A DNA stretch of 64,000 nucleotides from Methylobacterium sp. PvR107 (GCF_017833295.1 NZ_JAFIBW010000001.1:1240001-1304000), one strand, 5' to 3'. Positions 46,263 through 56,057 are shown, numbered from the stretch's first letter. Program-made: numbers and translations. Notes: generated by a model not told the origin, from the sequence alone.

Positions 46263-46550
46263 ATGTCTGCCCCTCTAATCATGCCTCTAGCGATGGCGGC
46301 TATGTTCACGGCCGGGGCCATCCTGATCCTGCAGCTGGAGCAGCATGCCGAGCACGTCAGAGCCGTGCTCTGGGTCACCTACCTCCTCCTGGCAACATTT
46401 AACGCTCTAACTCTGCTCGATCGCCTGGGAAACGACCACCGAAGCCCGCGGGTCGCGACGACCGAAGTGGAGAGCCGGACATTGTCATCGGAGGTACCGG
46501 GGTTAGAGCTGATTGAGGCTAACTGGCGACCGCTGAAGGCTAATCAGTGA
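46263..46550 (+). CDS. Two-span membrane protein, 95 aa
   Basis: From the ATG at 46263 two spans are seen (LIMPLAMAAMFTAGAILILQ and AVLWVTYLLLATFNALTLLD), then a polar tail (SRTLSSEVPGLELIEANW). A GTG at 46179 would add 28 basic residues. No family recognised. Confidence 0.45.
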   Translation: MSAPLIMPLAMAAMFTAGAILILQLEQHAEHVRAVLWVTYLLLATFNALTLLDRLGNDHRSPRVATTEVESRTLSSEVPGLELIEANWRPLKANQ

Positions 46551-46708
46551 TCCTGATTGACGAATTGGTATTAATATAAGCTGTCTAATAGGCGGAGGCC
46601 TAAGCGGTTGCGCGTGCGGATTGTCCAGTCGAATTGAGCTGCGGGCGCGGTTGCCGTGCGCATTGGGGGCGGCCCGCGGGTTCGCATTCGCGGCCGTCCT
46701 GGTGACGG

Positions 46709-47140
46709 TCAGCGGTAGATTAAAACGGGCAGTTTGGAATGCGTGAGAACTTTCATGGTCTCACTGCCAATGACGAGGGCGGAAATGCCACGACTGCCAT
46801 GCGAGGCCATGACGATGAGGTCACAGCCCCGGGCGCCGGCGGTTTCGATAATGGCCTCGTACGGTTGCCGGTCCTCGACTTTCACGACCTCGCAAGGGAC
46901 ACTAACCTGCTTGGCTTCCTGCTCCGCTTCGGTGAGCCTGCGCTCGGCCTCGGCATGTGCATCTCGCCTGAACTCATCCGCGTACGGGTTCGACGGCCCC
47001 AAAGCCAATGTCGGGAGCCGGTGAACTACCGTGAGCACTGTCACCTTCGCTCCGACAGTCTTAGCGAGCGACATAGCTTGCTTCACGGCCGAGGCGGAAA
47101 GTGGCGTCCCGTCGGTAGGGACAAGAATGTGCTGGTACAT
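46709..47140 (-). CDS. Universal stress protein (UspA family)
   Basis: A 143-aa single Usp domain. It starts MYQHILVPTDGTPLSASAVK, has VGAKVTVLTVV, and ends with the nucleotide-binding loop CDLIVMASHGSRGISALVIG then SETMKVLTHSKLPVLIYR. GGGGGAGA lies before the ATG. It lies downstream of the antiporter and decarboxylase genes on the same strand, 365 bp away, so it may share their stress regulation. Confidence 0.88.
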   Translation of the reverse strand: MYQHILVPTDGTPLSASAVKQAMSLAKTVGAKVTVLTVVHRLPTLALGPSNPYADEFRRDAHAEAERRLTEAEQEAKQVSVPCEVVKVEDRQPYEAIIETAGARGCDLIVMASHGSRGISALVIGSETMKVLTHSKLPVLIYR

Positions 47141-47504
47141 CGGGATCTCCCCCAGACATCCGCGAGCCACGCTCCAGTGGTGTTCTGAGCCGACCCGTAG
47201 GGCTCGTTCCGGTTTATAGCAGTAATCACCTACTGAGTTGTAGGGCTGAAGCTTCCGGGGCCATTTCTGAGGCTCCAAGAAGGTCCTTATGGCTCGACGA
47301 GCTCGGACAGATGCAAGTCGGTGGTCAGGTGGCCGACCGAGGGGCAAACTCGTCCGGGAGCCTGTCGCTCATTGAAAATAACGCTCATCCCAAGCCATTC
47401 GTTTAGACCAAGTCAGCCGACGTAATCTTCGCCCGTGTCGCCGGCTTCTGCAAACGGACTTCTCACTCCGACCAATAGCAGTGTCGATCGGCCGACGTGG
47501 CGCT
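47141..47504. other. Intergenic region between UspA and AspT genes
   Basis: No gene is seen. It should hold the UspA promoter; no clear consensus boxes could be picked by eye. Confidence 0.35.
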
Positions 47505-49196
47505 CTAAGTCAACAGGATGACCAGGACCATTCCCCAAATTGTCAGAAGCGTGTTGCTGACCGCATAGGTCACCGTATAGCCGAGGCCGGGGATTTGACT
47601 CTTTGCCCGATCGTTGACCATCCCAAGCGAAGCCGTCGTGGTGCGGGCACCTGAGACAGCCCCAAGCAAAATGGCATCGTCGAAGCGGAACAGGTACTTT
47701 CCCGCATACATAGCAAGAACAAGCGGTAGGGTAGTGGCGAATATACCCCAAAGGAAGATGCCGAAACCGAGCTGCTGCAATCCGGCGATGAATTTCGGTC
47801 CCGAGGAGATGCCGACGATTGCAATGAAAACGTTCAAGCCGACCGAGTTCATGAACCAGACTGTCGAGGACGGGATCCGCCCAAACTTAGGACGCACGGA
47901 ACGCAACCAGCCGAAGAAGAGGCCCGAGATCAAGGCGCCCCCGGATGTTGAGAGGGTCAGCGGCACCCCGCCGACGTTGAAGACGATCGCCCCCACCAGT
48001 GCGCCAATCGCGATCGCCGCGCCGATGAACATAACGTCGGCCACATCGGTCGCGCGGTCGGGATATCCGATCGCGTTGGTGGCCAGGCTCACGTCCTGAC
48101 TGCGGCCTACAAGCGTGAGAATGTCTCCGCGATTGATCTTGGTGCTCGGCAGGATTGGGATGTCGATCGCGGTAGCTCCCCGTGTAATTTTCCGTAAAAA
48201 CACTCCTCGCGCCCAGTGACTTTGAGCCAGCTCGGCTAATGAGCGCCCGTCGATTTCCTTGCTCGTTACGTAGACATCGAGACCCTCGATGGGAACCGCG
48301 AGCATTTCCCTGTCATCGATTTCTTCCGCCGCCGTGCCGATCAGATCTACCAGAACCTCGCGCCGTCCGGCGACAGCAACCACATCTCCCGCCTGGATGA
48401 CGGTATCAGCGTTCGCATCCATGATCTCCCGACCGCGGCGAACCCGTTCGATATATATCCGCTGCTCCGGCAGCATCCGCTCTGCTTCTGCCGCCGTCTT
48501 CCCAACGATGATCCCGTCCGGCCGAACGCGGTAGGCACGCAGATCGAACTGGTGCCATGCGGTTCCGGGCCCCCCGGCTACCCTTGTCCCGCCATGCTTC
48601 TCCTCGTATCGCCTGCAGGCATCTTCGAGATCGATGCCCAACAGCGCCGGGCCGAGCAGAGCGATGACCACTGCAGAACCCAGCGTGCCGAAGATGTAGG
48701 TAATGGCGTAGGCTACCGGCATCGCATCGAGGAGAGCCTTGCTCTGATCTTCGGAAATCGGCAACCGGTTGATCGCGTCGGTCGCGAGACCCATGGAGGC
48801 AGAGATCGTCTGCGAGCCAGCATAGAGACCAGCTGCGGACCCCGCATCATAGCCCCCAAGCTTCGCCGCAAGATAACCACCCGCGAGGCAAAACACGCAG
48901 ACAACGGCGGCAAAGAGGGCTTGTGGAAGACCATCCTTCGCGACACCCCGGACGAATTGTGGTCCCACTGCGTAACCGATCGCGAACAGGAACATAAGGA
49001 AGAAGAACGGCTTGAGCGGCCCAGTCACGCTGATGCCGATCTGGCCGATGATCACGGCGGCAATGAGTGTCGCCGTCACGGCGCCGATCCCAAGACCCTT
49101 GTATGTGAAGGATCCGAAATAATAGCCGAATGCGAGAGCGATAAAGATAGCGATCTCAGGATACTGACGAAGCGTGTTTGCAAACCACTCGAACAT
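47505..49196 (-). CDS. aspT: AspT-family aspartate:alanine-type exchanger
   Basis: A 563-aa inner-membrane antiporter. Residues about 1-185 and 385-563 are two five- to six-span halves, each with the family motif ([20 protein letters not shown] and [20 protein letters not shown]). Between them (about 200-370) lie two TrkA-C (RCK_C) regulatory domains ([40 protein letters not shown]). This is the AAE/AspT layout; Tetragenococcus AspT swaps aspartate for alanine, making decarboxylation electrogenic. An AGGAGG site precedes the ATG. It lies 48 bp after the decarboxylase gene, surely one operon. Confidence 0.88.
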   Translation of the reverse strand: MFEWFANTLRQYPEIAIFIALAFGYYFGSFTYKGLGIGAVTATLIAAVIIGQIGISVTGPLKPFFFLMFLFAIGYAVGPQFVRGVAKDGLPQALFAAVVCVFCLAGGYLAAKLGGYDAGSAAGLYAGSQTISASMGLATDAINRLPISEDQSKALLDAMPVAYAITYIFGTLGSAVVIALLGPALLGIDLEDACRRYEEKHGGTRVAGGPGTAWHQFDLRAYRVRPDGIIVGKTAAEAERMLPEQRIYIERVRRGREIMDANADTVIQAGDVVAVAGRREVLVDLIGTAAEEIDDREMLAVPIEGLDVYVTSKEIDGRSLAELAQSHWARGVFLRKITRGATAIDIPILPSTKINRGDILTLVGRSQDVSLATNAIGYPDRATDVADVMFIGAAIAIGALVGAIVFNVGGVPLTLSTSGGALISGLFFGWLRSVRPKFGRIPSSTVWFMNSVGLNVFIAIVGISSGPKFIAGLQQLGFGIFLWGIFATTLPLVLAMYAGKYLFRFDDAILLGAVSGARTTTASLGMVNDRAKSQIPGLGYTVTYAVSNTLLTIWGMVLVILLT

Positions 49197-49244
49197 GTAG
49201 GCCTCCTATTCGGGTTCGCTTCGTCCCTGTGCTTGCAACCTTAT

Positions 49245-52088
49245 CTATGCCGCTCTCCGGCTCCCCTTCGGAGTCGCGGATGATTTGGCTCTACGTTTCG
49301 CTGCGATAGCATCTGGTTTGAGCAGCTTAAGACCTCTCGTCTTCTCGTAGCCGTGGATCTCCTTCACATCGAGCTTACGCATGAAATCCACGGTCTCTTG
49401 CGTCAGTACTTGGCCCGGCACCATGATCGGGAACCCGGGAGGATAGGGAATGACGAAGTTGGCCGAGATCATCTCCGGCCCCTCCCGTAGCCGCCGATCG
49501 CATTCCGGACCGAACAGGGGCACGTATTCACAAAACGAAGGATCGTAGGCGCTGAAAAATGCCGCGCGGATATCGCCTTCGGGTGTGTTTTCGCCTGAGT
49601 CTTCGCGAAAAATCTGGTGAAAATGACTGAAATTCGGCAGATCCGGCACGTCGGTCATCAACGACTTAACGCGAGTCTCAAAAGTGGCGCGTTCCGCTTC
49701 TCCGCCGGCGGCAAGCCCGTCCTCGATATTGCGAGCGATCTCCACCAAAACACGAATCAGGTGGGCGACATCGCTACGAGTATTGTTGATGTTCGACTGC
49801 AGCAGTACACTGTTTCGCGACGTCTTGTTGAGCTGAATATCGTATTTGCTCGCCAGCAGGCCCTTGAATTGCGTGCCGTCGAAGCCCGCCGTGCCACAGA
49901 CGAGCGTCATGCGCGTCGGATCAAGATAGAACTCATCCTCACTCATGGCGCGAACGACGTCGGCCCAAGTCGCACTCGGATCAAGGTAGTCCTTGAAACC
50001 GGACTGGCGGTACTCCGCCGGGATCATGCCCTCGGCTCCAAGGACGTTGAAATAGCGCGACACCAGCGGATGCGTGTTGACTGCCTTTCGGATTCTGAGC
50101 GCGATCTCGATCGCGTTCATGACCAGCCCGTAGCCCTCGAGCTCCATTTGACGGCGGGCCACGTCGAGGCTCGCGATGAGCTGCTGGTTAGGGCTGGTCG
50201 AGGCATGCGTGAATACCGCCTCGCGGAACTGCGCCTGCACGGTGTGGAAGTCGACATCCTTGACCAAGAGCATGGAGCCCTGCCGTATCGCGGACATCGA
50301 TTTGTGGGTTGAGTTCGTCTGGTAGACCCGAAGCCGTACCTGACGTGGGTCGGGCACCAACCGCGTCTTCAGTAGCACCTCATCCGAAGGCTGGCTTCCA
50401 AGCTCACGCTGCTGGTCCTCATAGGCGTCGAGCGAGGCAGGATCCGTCAACCAAGCTTCGATATCGGCTGCCGCTCCCATCGCGGTGCGAGGACGAAGGA
50501 AAGGCGAAAACCGCGCGAATCCAGACCAGGCCTCGTCCCAGAGGAAGATCAGATCCGGCTTGATCGCGAGGCATTCCTCCATCACCCGGCGTACGTTGTA
50601 CATGTGACCATCGAAGGTGCAGTTGGTCAGATCGAGCAGCTTGACCCGCTCCAGGCGACCATCAGCGCGGGACGCGAGCAGCGCCCGCTTGATTTCCGCC
50701 AGCGGGACGGCTCCATACATCGAGTATTCCGTCATCGGGAACGCCTCGACGTAGATCGGCTGCACGCCGGAGAGCACCATGCCGTAGTGGTGCGACTTGT
50801 GACAGTTCCGGTCAACGATGGCGATGTCGTCAGGCCCGAGCAGAGCTTGAACCGCCATCTTGTTCGAGGTGGAGGTCCCGTTGGTCACGAAGAAGACATG
50901 GTCGGCGCCGAAGGCGCGCGCTGCCATGTCCTGCGCCCGCTTGATGGTACCGGTCGGTTCGAGAAGGCTGTCCAGACCGCCCGTCGTCGCACTACTCTCG
51001 GCTAGGAACAGGTTGATGCCGTAGAATGCGCCGAGGTCGCGGATCCAATCGGATTTGAAAACCGACTTGCCGCGCGCGATCGGGAGCGCATGGAAAGTTC
51101 CGACAGGCCGCCGCGCGTACCGCTTAAGATTATCGAAGAAGGGTGTCTCGTATCGGTCCTGAACGCCCTCGAGGATCGAGAGGTGGATTTCCAGAGGCTC
51201 TTCGACCGCATAGAAGATTCGGCGCACGCAATCCGCGGCCGGATCGCCCGCGAGTTCCTCAACCCGGCGCTCCGAGAGGATGAAGATGTCGAGCTCCGGC
51301 CGGATGCGCTTCAGAGCGCCGGCAAGACGCAAGGCGGAAGTGCTGCGATCGTCGTTCACGCCCAGTGTTTGCAGAACGTCCCGCAGCACAGGCGCGTCAA
51401 AACGCGACCGGAATGTGAAGCCCTCCGGCACGACCGCTGAAATGATGGACGGGTTGATCGCCGCCGCGCAGAATGCATCTTCGAACGAACCGACGAAAAT
51501 CGGCTCGTAAACGAACGCATCTTCAGGGCGGCGAAGCCGCTTCACCTCTTGGGCGAGCGCCGGCCACCGAGAAGCTGGTTGCGCGGACACGAACAGCACT
51601 TCAAAATAGGGGCGGCGCACGTCTGCCTCGCCCAGACCAGGCGGCATTACGTCGCCGACCTCGTCCGGCTCCAGCTCGGCACGCGGATCCCATTCCGTAC
51701 CCCGGTCTCGGTAAGCCCGTGTGAGCAATGCATTGGAGATCCGGAGCGCCATGCGGGCGGTCCCGCTCGCGTCGTTCTCCGCGACACGGTCGCGGAGCGC
51801 CGCCAAGAGCTTCGGTCCCGGATAGGCGTGGTACCCCTCAACCGGGTCGATTGCCTGGATAGCGGTTTCAAGATCCTCCCGCTGCTTGGTGCCAGCCTGC
51901 CAGGCTTCGGCAATGACCGCGATATCTCGCCATCGATCAAACCGACCCGAGTGCATGAGCAAAAACTGGTCGATGCGCTGCGTGGGCTTATTCGCGCCGC
52001 GATCGACCGAACGGGGGCTGAGGCTCTTCGAAGAGCGGGTATTCGCCTTCGCACTGAACGGGGTGCGCGTTTCATCTGCCTTCGACAT
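49245..52088 (-). CDS. Orn/Lys/Arg-type PLP-dependent decarboxylase
   Basis: A 947-aa fold-type I PLP enzyme (ATG 52086-52088, a TTG just before). An N-terminal receiver-like wing domain of about 300 residues (SSISAVVPEG-type region, IRPELDIFILSERRVEELAG) comes before the catalytic domain: TNGTSTSNKMAVQALL (phosphate loop), VDRNCHKSHHYG, LWDEAW (Asp518) and the Schiff-base lysine Lys596 in NSTHKSMSAIRQGS. A C-terminal domain follows (PGFPIMVPGQVLTQETVDFM). The size matches inducible arginine/lysine/ornithine decarboxylases. The substrate cannot be read from sequence; the adjacent AspT homologue makes aspartate or another acidic/neutral amino acid possible. Confidence 0.85.
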   Translation of the reverse strand: MSKADETRTPFSAKANTRSSKSLSPRSVDRGANKPTQRIDQFLLMHSGRFDRWRDIAVIAEAWQAGTKQREDLETAIQAIDPVEGYHAYPGPKLLAALRDRVAENDASGTARMALRISNALLTRAYRDRGTEWDPRAELEPDEVGDVMPPGLGEADVRRPYFEVLFVSAQPASRWPALAQEVKRLRRPEDAFVYEPIFVGSFEDAFCAAAINPSIISAVVPEGFTFRSRFDAPVLRDVLQTLGVNDDRSTSALRLAGALKRIRPELDIFILSERRVEELAGDPAADCVRRIFYAVEEPLEIHLSILEGVQDRYETPFFDNLKRYARRPVGTFHALPIARGKSVFKSDWIRDLGAFYGINLFLAESSATTGGLDSLLEPTGTIKRAQDMAARAFGADHVFFVTNGTSTSNKMAVQALLGPDDIAIVDRNCHKSHHYGMVLSGVQPIYVEAFPMTEYSMYGAVPLAEIKRALLASRADGRLERVKLLDLTNCTFDGHMYNVRRVMEECLAIKPDLIFLWDEAWSGFARFSPFLRPRTAMGAAADIEAWLTDPASLDAYEDQQRELGSQPSDEVLLKTRLVPDPRQVRLRVYQTNSTHKSMSAIRQGSMLLVKDVDFHTVQAQFREAVFTHASTSPNQQLIASLDVARRQMELEGYGLVMNAIEIALRIRKAVNTHPLVSRYFNVLGAEGMIPAEYRQSGFKDYLDPSATWADVVRAMSEDEFYLDPTRMTLVCGTAGFDGTQFKGLLASKYDIQLNKTSRNSVLLQSNINNTRSDVAHLIRVLVEIARNIEDGLAAGGEAERATFETRVKSLMTDVPDLPNFSHFHQIFREDSGENTPEGDIRAAFFSAYDPSFCEYVPLFGPECDRRLREGPEMISANFVIPYPPGFPIMVPGQVLTQETVDFMRKLDVKEIHGYEKTRGLKLLKPDAIAAKRRAKSSATPKGSRRAA

Positions 52089-52301
52089 CAAGATAACTTT
52101 CTTTTAGCCTAGCCAGCTCAGGCGAAAGCTGATGACAGGCCTCATCTATCGATGTACGTTAATGCTGCTCCACCCAACCTCGCTTGATCGAATGGGACAG
52201 GGGCCTTGCTTCCTTTGAGATTTGTTGTAGTCGCAATCACAAACTATATCTTCAGCACTCGATTTATTTCAGCGCAACCCCAACGGGTTGGAGCCGATAC
52301 A

Positions 52302-52493
52302 ATGCCAATTTCTCGAAGGAGTTTGATGCTTTGGGTCGGTTCTATAAGCGGATTTGCTGGATCAATCGCTTACAATTACATTGCGTTTGATGAGATGCTA
52401 CCATTTAATCGCATCTTACTTTCGATCATTGTCACTCTGGTAGTGGCTTGGGCTTTATTAAAACTCGCAAATAAGGTGAGAGATCTGCGTTGA
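52302..52493 (+). CDS. Two-span small membrane protein, 63 aa
   Basis: From the ATG at 52302 (GGAG upstream) two spans: SLMLWVGSISGFAGSIAYNY and ILLSIIVTLVVAWALLKLA, then a basic end. It is divergent from the decarboxylase operon, about 210 bp from its start, and AT-richer than its neighbours. Function unknown. Confidence 0.5.
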   Translation: MPISRRSLMLWVGSISGFAGSIAYNYIAFDEMLPFNRILLSIIVTLVVAWALLKLANKVRDLR

Positions 52494-52669
52494 TCTGACA
52501 GCTGGGAGTACGACCATTGCGGCGCGGGAGCTTCCAACCAGCTGGACACCTCCAAAAACCAGTCTGACAGCAGCTTCTCTAAGGGTGGGCTGGGAGTTTG
52601 GGCGCTTTGTGGATCTCACGCGACCTACACGCCAGCCCGATCCGGGCCGGATCGCCTCGCTCCTGGTCC

Positions 52670-52924
52670 TCAGACCGTCCTCGTTCGGGAGTCGTTGAGC
52701 CAGACCGCCCGGTTCATGTTGTAGACGAGGTTGGCTAGCCCGATCTTCACTGCGGCGCGGGCCATGACGATGGTGCGCACGACGAGCGCCATCGGCCCCT
52801 TCTGCCGGGCGAAGACGTGCTCGACAGCGGCGCGGACCTTCGACTTCCGACCGTTGGCGCGGGCGACGTTCCTCGCCATCGGTTTACCTGGCGGCTTCTT
52901 GCGATGAATGCGGGCTCGCCAGTT
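52670..52924 (-). pseudogene. IS5-family transposase C-terminal remnant
   Basis: The frame reads KPMARNVARANGRKSKVRAA then VEHVFARQKGPMALVVRTI and AAVKIGLANLVYNMNRAVWL. This is the end of IS5 (IS1031-like) transposases, with the catalytic Glu in AAVEHVFA. The N-terminal two thirds are missing. Confidence 0.75.
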
Positions 52925-53114
52925 CAGCGATTGTCGTCCGGTTCAAGCTCGTCGTGAACTGCCGAGCTCGGGCCGATATTTCGACGACAAGCGTTTTGCG
53001 ATGTCCCGAGCGATCAAGCGGTGCGGGCATATAGGATCCACACTGGACCACGATGTCGTTTGTTGCGGCGATGACACCTGTTGGCGCGCTTTGGATCACA
53101 GTGGAGTGCACGAG

Positions 53115-53489
53115 ATGCGACGCATAAGGCTCGTGGTGTTTGTCGCTCTGTTCCTTGGGAGTTGGCTTAGCTTGGGCTCACCGGAGAAGGGGCAGTTTGG
53201 CGTCAGCGTGGCCGAGGCGGCCGGGGGCTGCGGCCTTGGCTTTCACCGCGGACCGTATGGTGGTTGCCGGCGGAACGGCTATGGGGGCTACTACGGTGGG
53301 CGGGGTGTCTACGGCTACCGGGGCGGGGCCGTCTATGGCTACCGTCGCGGCGTTTATGGCTATCGGGGCGGGCGCGTTTACGGCTACCGCGGGGGCCGGG
53401 TCTACGGCGGACGCGCCGCTTACGGCCGTCGAGTCGGCGGTTTCCACGGCGGCCGTGCCTTTTACGGAGGCGGTCGGTTTCGCCGCTAG
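53115..53489 (+). CDS. Secreted GCG/CRPN-type Gly-Tyr-Arg repeat protein, 124 aa
   Basis: From the ATG at 53115, a signal peptide (LVVFVALFLGSWLSLGSPEK...AEAAGG) is followed by GGCGLGFHRGPYGGCRRNGY, the short Cys-containing module that comes before repeats in a methylobacterial/bradyrhizobial family (NCBI name GCG_CRPN prefix-to-repeats, from memory). Then come about eight VYGYRGG-type repeats and a final FHGGRAFYGGGRFRR. A decayed relative lies at 45830-46120. Probably envelope-associated. Confidence 0.75.
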   Translation: MRRIRLVVFVALFLGSWLSLGSPEKGQFGVSVAEAAGGCGLGFHRGPYGGCRRNGYGGYYGGRGVYGYRGGAVYGYRRGVYGYRGGRVYGYRGGRVYGGRAAYGRRVGGFHGGRAFYGGGRFRR

Positions 53490-53844
53490 CGCGCCATCGG
53501 AGCAGAAAGAAACCGATAGTGGCTGACTGCTTGGTCGCTGAAGTTGCGATTGCGATCGTCCCGTCGTTGGATGAGGATTGGTGGTCGGCTAGTCATCTGC
53601 GACGGTGCTGAGGAGACACGAGAAGCACCGTGGTCATCCAGGCCGGCAACATCACCTGGCCAGACTTCTTGAGGGGGACAGGTCCAGGCAAATCGAGGCC
53701 GCCCCACTTGCCACGGTTGAATGTGCGTCAGCCGCAGCGCGTACTGTCTAAGATAATGCGCCTCGGCCGGCTGCAGGCGTACGACAAAGTCTGGAAAGGC
53801 GGCCGTAGAAGGGACGGTTCCGTTCGGCGGCGGGAGTGCCCGGC
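53490..53844. other. No well-supported gene
   Basis: A GTG-started frame at 53630 (VIQAGNITWPDFLRGTGPGK and a basic end) overlaps the next gene start and has no clear ribosome site; it may be a remnant. Nothing else is seen. Confidence 0.3.
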
Positions 53845-54705
53845 ATGATCACGACCGCTCAGCTTGCTTCACGGGCACTAGGCGAATACCTCGCCGCCGA
53901 GCTCCAGAGCACGTTCGGTACCAGCCAAGCGCCTTTGGCCGAGAGGGTCGGCGCCGCTGCCCGCCTTGCCCTTGAATGCTTGGGGAACTCTGACGCGCTT
54001 TACCACGATTTAGAACACACCCTGCTTGTGACGCAGGTCGGCCTCGACATTTTGCGCGGCAAAACTCTACTTGAGTTCACTTCGCCCGAGGACTGGGCAC
54101 ACCTGCTGGCCGCCTGCCTCTTTCATGACATCGGATACGTCCGAGGCGTTCTGAGAGGCGATTGCCCTGTGAAGGGATATATCGTCGACGATGCGGGCCA
54201 CCGCATCGTGCTGCCGCGTGGCGCCTCAGACGCGGCGCTGACCGCCTACCACGTCGACCGATCCAAATTGTTTGTCGCCGCGCGATTTGGCCAATCGGAA
54301 ATCCTGGACGCGAACCGCGTCATGCGCGCCATCGAGCAAACTCGCTTTCCGGCCAAGCCCAGCGCTCTAGACAGCCATTTGGACGATGAGGCCTGCCTGG
54401 TCCGGGCGGCGGATCTGATCGGGCAGATGGGTGACCTACTCTACCTCCGTAAAGTCAATGCGCTCTTTCACGAGTTCGAGGAGGCCGGGACCAACGCCAC
54501 CCTGGGCTACACATCGCCTGCCGATCTGGTCGAACGATACCCGGAGTTCTTTTGGCAAAGCGTATCTTCGCATCTGGAGAGCGCGCTAAAGTACTTGGAG
54601 GTGACGGTGAGCGGGCGCCAATGGATCGCCGGCCTGCAGTCCAATGTATTTCGGGCGGAACGCACAGCCGCGTTCGGACGGTCTCACGGGCTTGAGAACT
54701 GGTAG
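53845..54705 (+). CDS. HD-domain metal-dependent phosphohydrolase
   Basis: A 286-aa protein from the ATG at 53845 (GGGAG upstream; a GTG three codons earlier is possible). The HD metal-binding residues are seen as ALYHDLEHTLLVTQ and, 50 residues on, AACLFHDIGYVRG; a later DEACLVRAADLIGQMGD supplies the last Asp. Members degrade cyclic or other nucleotides. No sensor domain is attached. It is the last intact gene before attR. Confidence 0.8.
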   Translation: MITTAQLASRALGEYLAAELQSTFGTSQAPLAERVGAAARLALECLGNSDALYHDLEHTLLVTQVGLDILRGKTLLEFTSPEDWAHLLAACLFHDIGYVRGVLRGDCPVKGYIVDDAGHRIVLPRGASDAALTAYHVDRSKLFVAARFGQSEILDANRVMRAIEQTRFPAKPSALDSHLDDEACLVRAADLIGQMGDLLYLRKVNALFHEFEEAGTNATLGYTSPADLVERYPEFFWQSVSSHLESALKYLEVTVSGRQWIAGLQSNVFRAERTAAFGRSHGLENW

Positions 54706-54719
54706 GAGCGGATAGCGCC

Positions 54720-54830
54720 TCAAGACGGGCACTTGGCCGCAACCCACACCTCGGGTGCCACGCCCTGCTTCTTCAGCAGCTTACATGTCTGCTTCTGGGC
54801 GCCTCGTCTCTCTTGTTTTGCCGTGAGCAT
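54720..54830 (-). CDS. Doubtful 36-aa basic peptide
   Basis: Reads MLTAKQERRGAQKQTCKLLK then KQGVAPEVWVAAKCPS. GAGGCGG lies 3-9 bp upstream. The sequence looks like the end of a real protein (a Cys-containing mature part of a small secreted protein), so it may be a 5'-truncated remnant next to attR. Confidence 0.3.
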   Translation of the reverse strand: MLTAKQERRGAQKQTCKLLKKQGVAPEVWVAAKCPS

Positions 54831-54900
54831 AGACCGCCTCAAGCTTAGCAATGCCAGCCGTCTCAGAGCTCGGGGTGATGAGAGCCCCACAGCTGCGAGG

Positions 54901-54919
54901 TAGCGCAGTGCTAGCGCAG
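54901..54919. promoter_or_regulatory. Candidate integrase arm-binding sites (right)
   Basis: Two TAGCGCAG motifs at 54901-54908 and 54912-54919 are 11 bp apart, about 50 bp inside attR. The same pair with the same spacing lies beside attL at 6270 and 6281. Confidence 0.45.
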
Positions 54920-54968
54920 CACCCTGGCGTCCCCTGCCCTATCAATGGCTTAGCCGTGCTCGCGTTCA

Positions 54969-55015
54969 AATCATAATCCTTGTGTCGGGGGTTCAAATCC
55001 CTCCCTCGCTACCAA
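54969..55015 (+). repeat. attR, 47-bp direct repeat
   Basis: This is the right copy of the attachment core, identical to 6074-6120: the anticodon loop onward, T arm, acceptor 3' strand and ACCA plus one A. The 5' half of the tRNA is absent here, so this copy is the displaced 3' end of the original gene. Confidence 0.9.
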
Positions 55016-55038
55016 CAATCTCAATGACTTAGTCCCGA

Positions 55039-55067
55039 AGCCCTGGCCTCCACGCCGGGGCTTTCTC
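55039..55067 (+). terminator. Original tRNA terminator, now beyond attR
   Basis: The stem AGCCCTGGC/GCCGGGGCT with a 6-base loop is followed by TTCT. It lies 24 bp after attR, the same place a tRNA terminator would occupy before the island arrived. No gene lies between here and 55350. Confidence 0.6.
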
Positions 55068-55350
55068 GTTCTCGGACGGCCCGCGCGAGGCTTGCATTTA
55101 AGCCGGCCCAAGCATGTACATCGGCACCCGGAAGCCGCCCTCGTGCTGACCTAAACGGTCGGGCCAGGGTCTCGGTAACCATCCGCCGAATCCATCCGCG
55201 ATGGCGATTCGGCAAGATGCGATCTTGCCGATTCAACCGGCCGCCCAGGCTTAGAAGAGCACCATGAAACGCATACGCACCCCCCACCAGAGACCGCTAC
55301 CCCCGGGGGCGTGACGCTGCGCGCAGCCCCTTGGACAGGAGGCTTCCTTC

Positions 55351-56021
55351 ATGAAGAACCGGATTTTCACTCCCTCCGGCCCGGTGCTGTTCAACGCCGA
55401 CGATCACCTCAACCATGGCGGCGGCATCAGGATGTGCCGTCGCCCGTTCGCCTCCGTCGAGGAGATGAACGCCTTCCTGATCGAGGCGTGGAACGCGACA
55501 GTCCGCCCTAAGGAAACGGTGTTCCGTCTCGGGGATTTCGCCATGGGGGCGAGCCCGGAGCAGTGCGCCGAATTTTTCGGGCGCTGCGGGGCCAAAAGCA
55601 CTTGCTGATTGGGAACCACGACAAGGCGCGGGTGACCTCACGGGGTTGGGAATCCGCGTCCGAGCGGGCCACGGTCGACACCGGCGGCCACAGGCTGGTG
55701 CTGGACCACAAACCGGGTCAACTCCAGGCCAACGCTGCACCAACTTTGAACTCGGACCACCTCGTGGATGCGGGTCACTCGGCCAGCACTTGCTATCGCC
55801 TGCAGATCAAGGTCAGCGATGCCTCCATCCCCGGGCAGGACGTCGACATCGATGGCGGTGTGTCGGCAGGTGGCGCGGTTCAGGCCATGATCACCAGCCG
55901 CACCGACAAGGTGCCGATCGCCGGTAGCCTGACCGCGAAAGGGAGCGACAGCAGCACAGGGCGCCCGTGTGGTGGCATAATCGAGTGCAGCGGTAACTGG
56001 GGTGCCAAGCGAGCAGGCTGA
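55351..56021 (+). pseudogene. Metallophosphoesterase, frameshifted and decayed
   Basis: An AGGAGG site and ATG open a frame reading CRRPFASVEEMNAFLIEAWN, then ETVFRLGDFAMGASPEQCAE; after FGRC it shifts. The -1/+2 frame continues LRGQKHLLIGNHDKARVTSR, with the GNHD metal motif. The N-terminal D-x-H metal motif seems altered (NADDHLNHGG) and the C-terminal GHxH is not found; the last 90 codons match nothing. One base is lost near 55587. Intact relatives are small calcineurin-like phosphoesterases. Confidence 0.7.
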
Positions 56022-56057
56022 GGCGCCCCACCAGATCCAATCACCGGGATGGCTGCC

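Noticed and set aside
46709-55015. The UspA, HD-hydrolase and small membrane genes considered as a defence (anti-phage) system
   Set aside because: No nuclease, cyclase, NTPase or toxin partner lies with the HD protein, and the genes are not in one operon.
55021-55287. An 88-codon minus-strand frame right after attR
   Set aside because: It runs through the tRNA terminator hairpin and has no ribosome site, signal peptide or motif.
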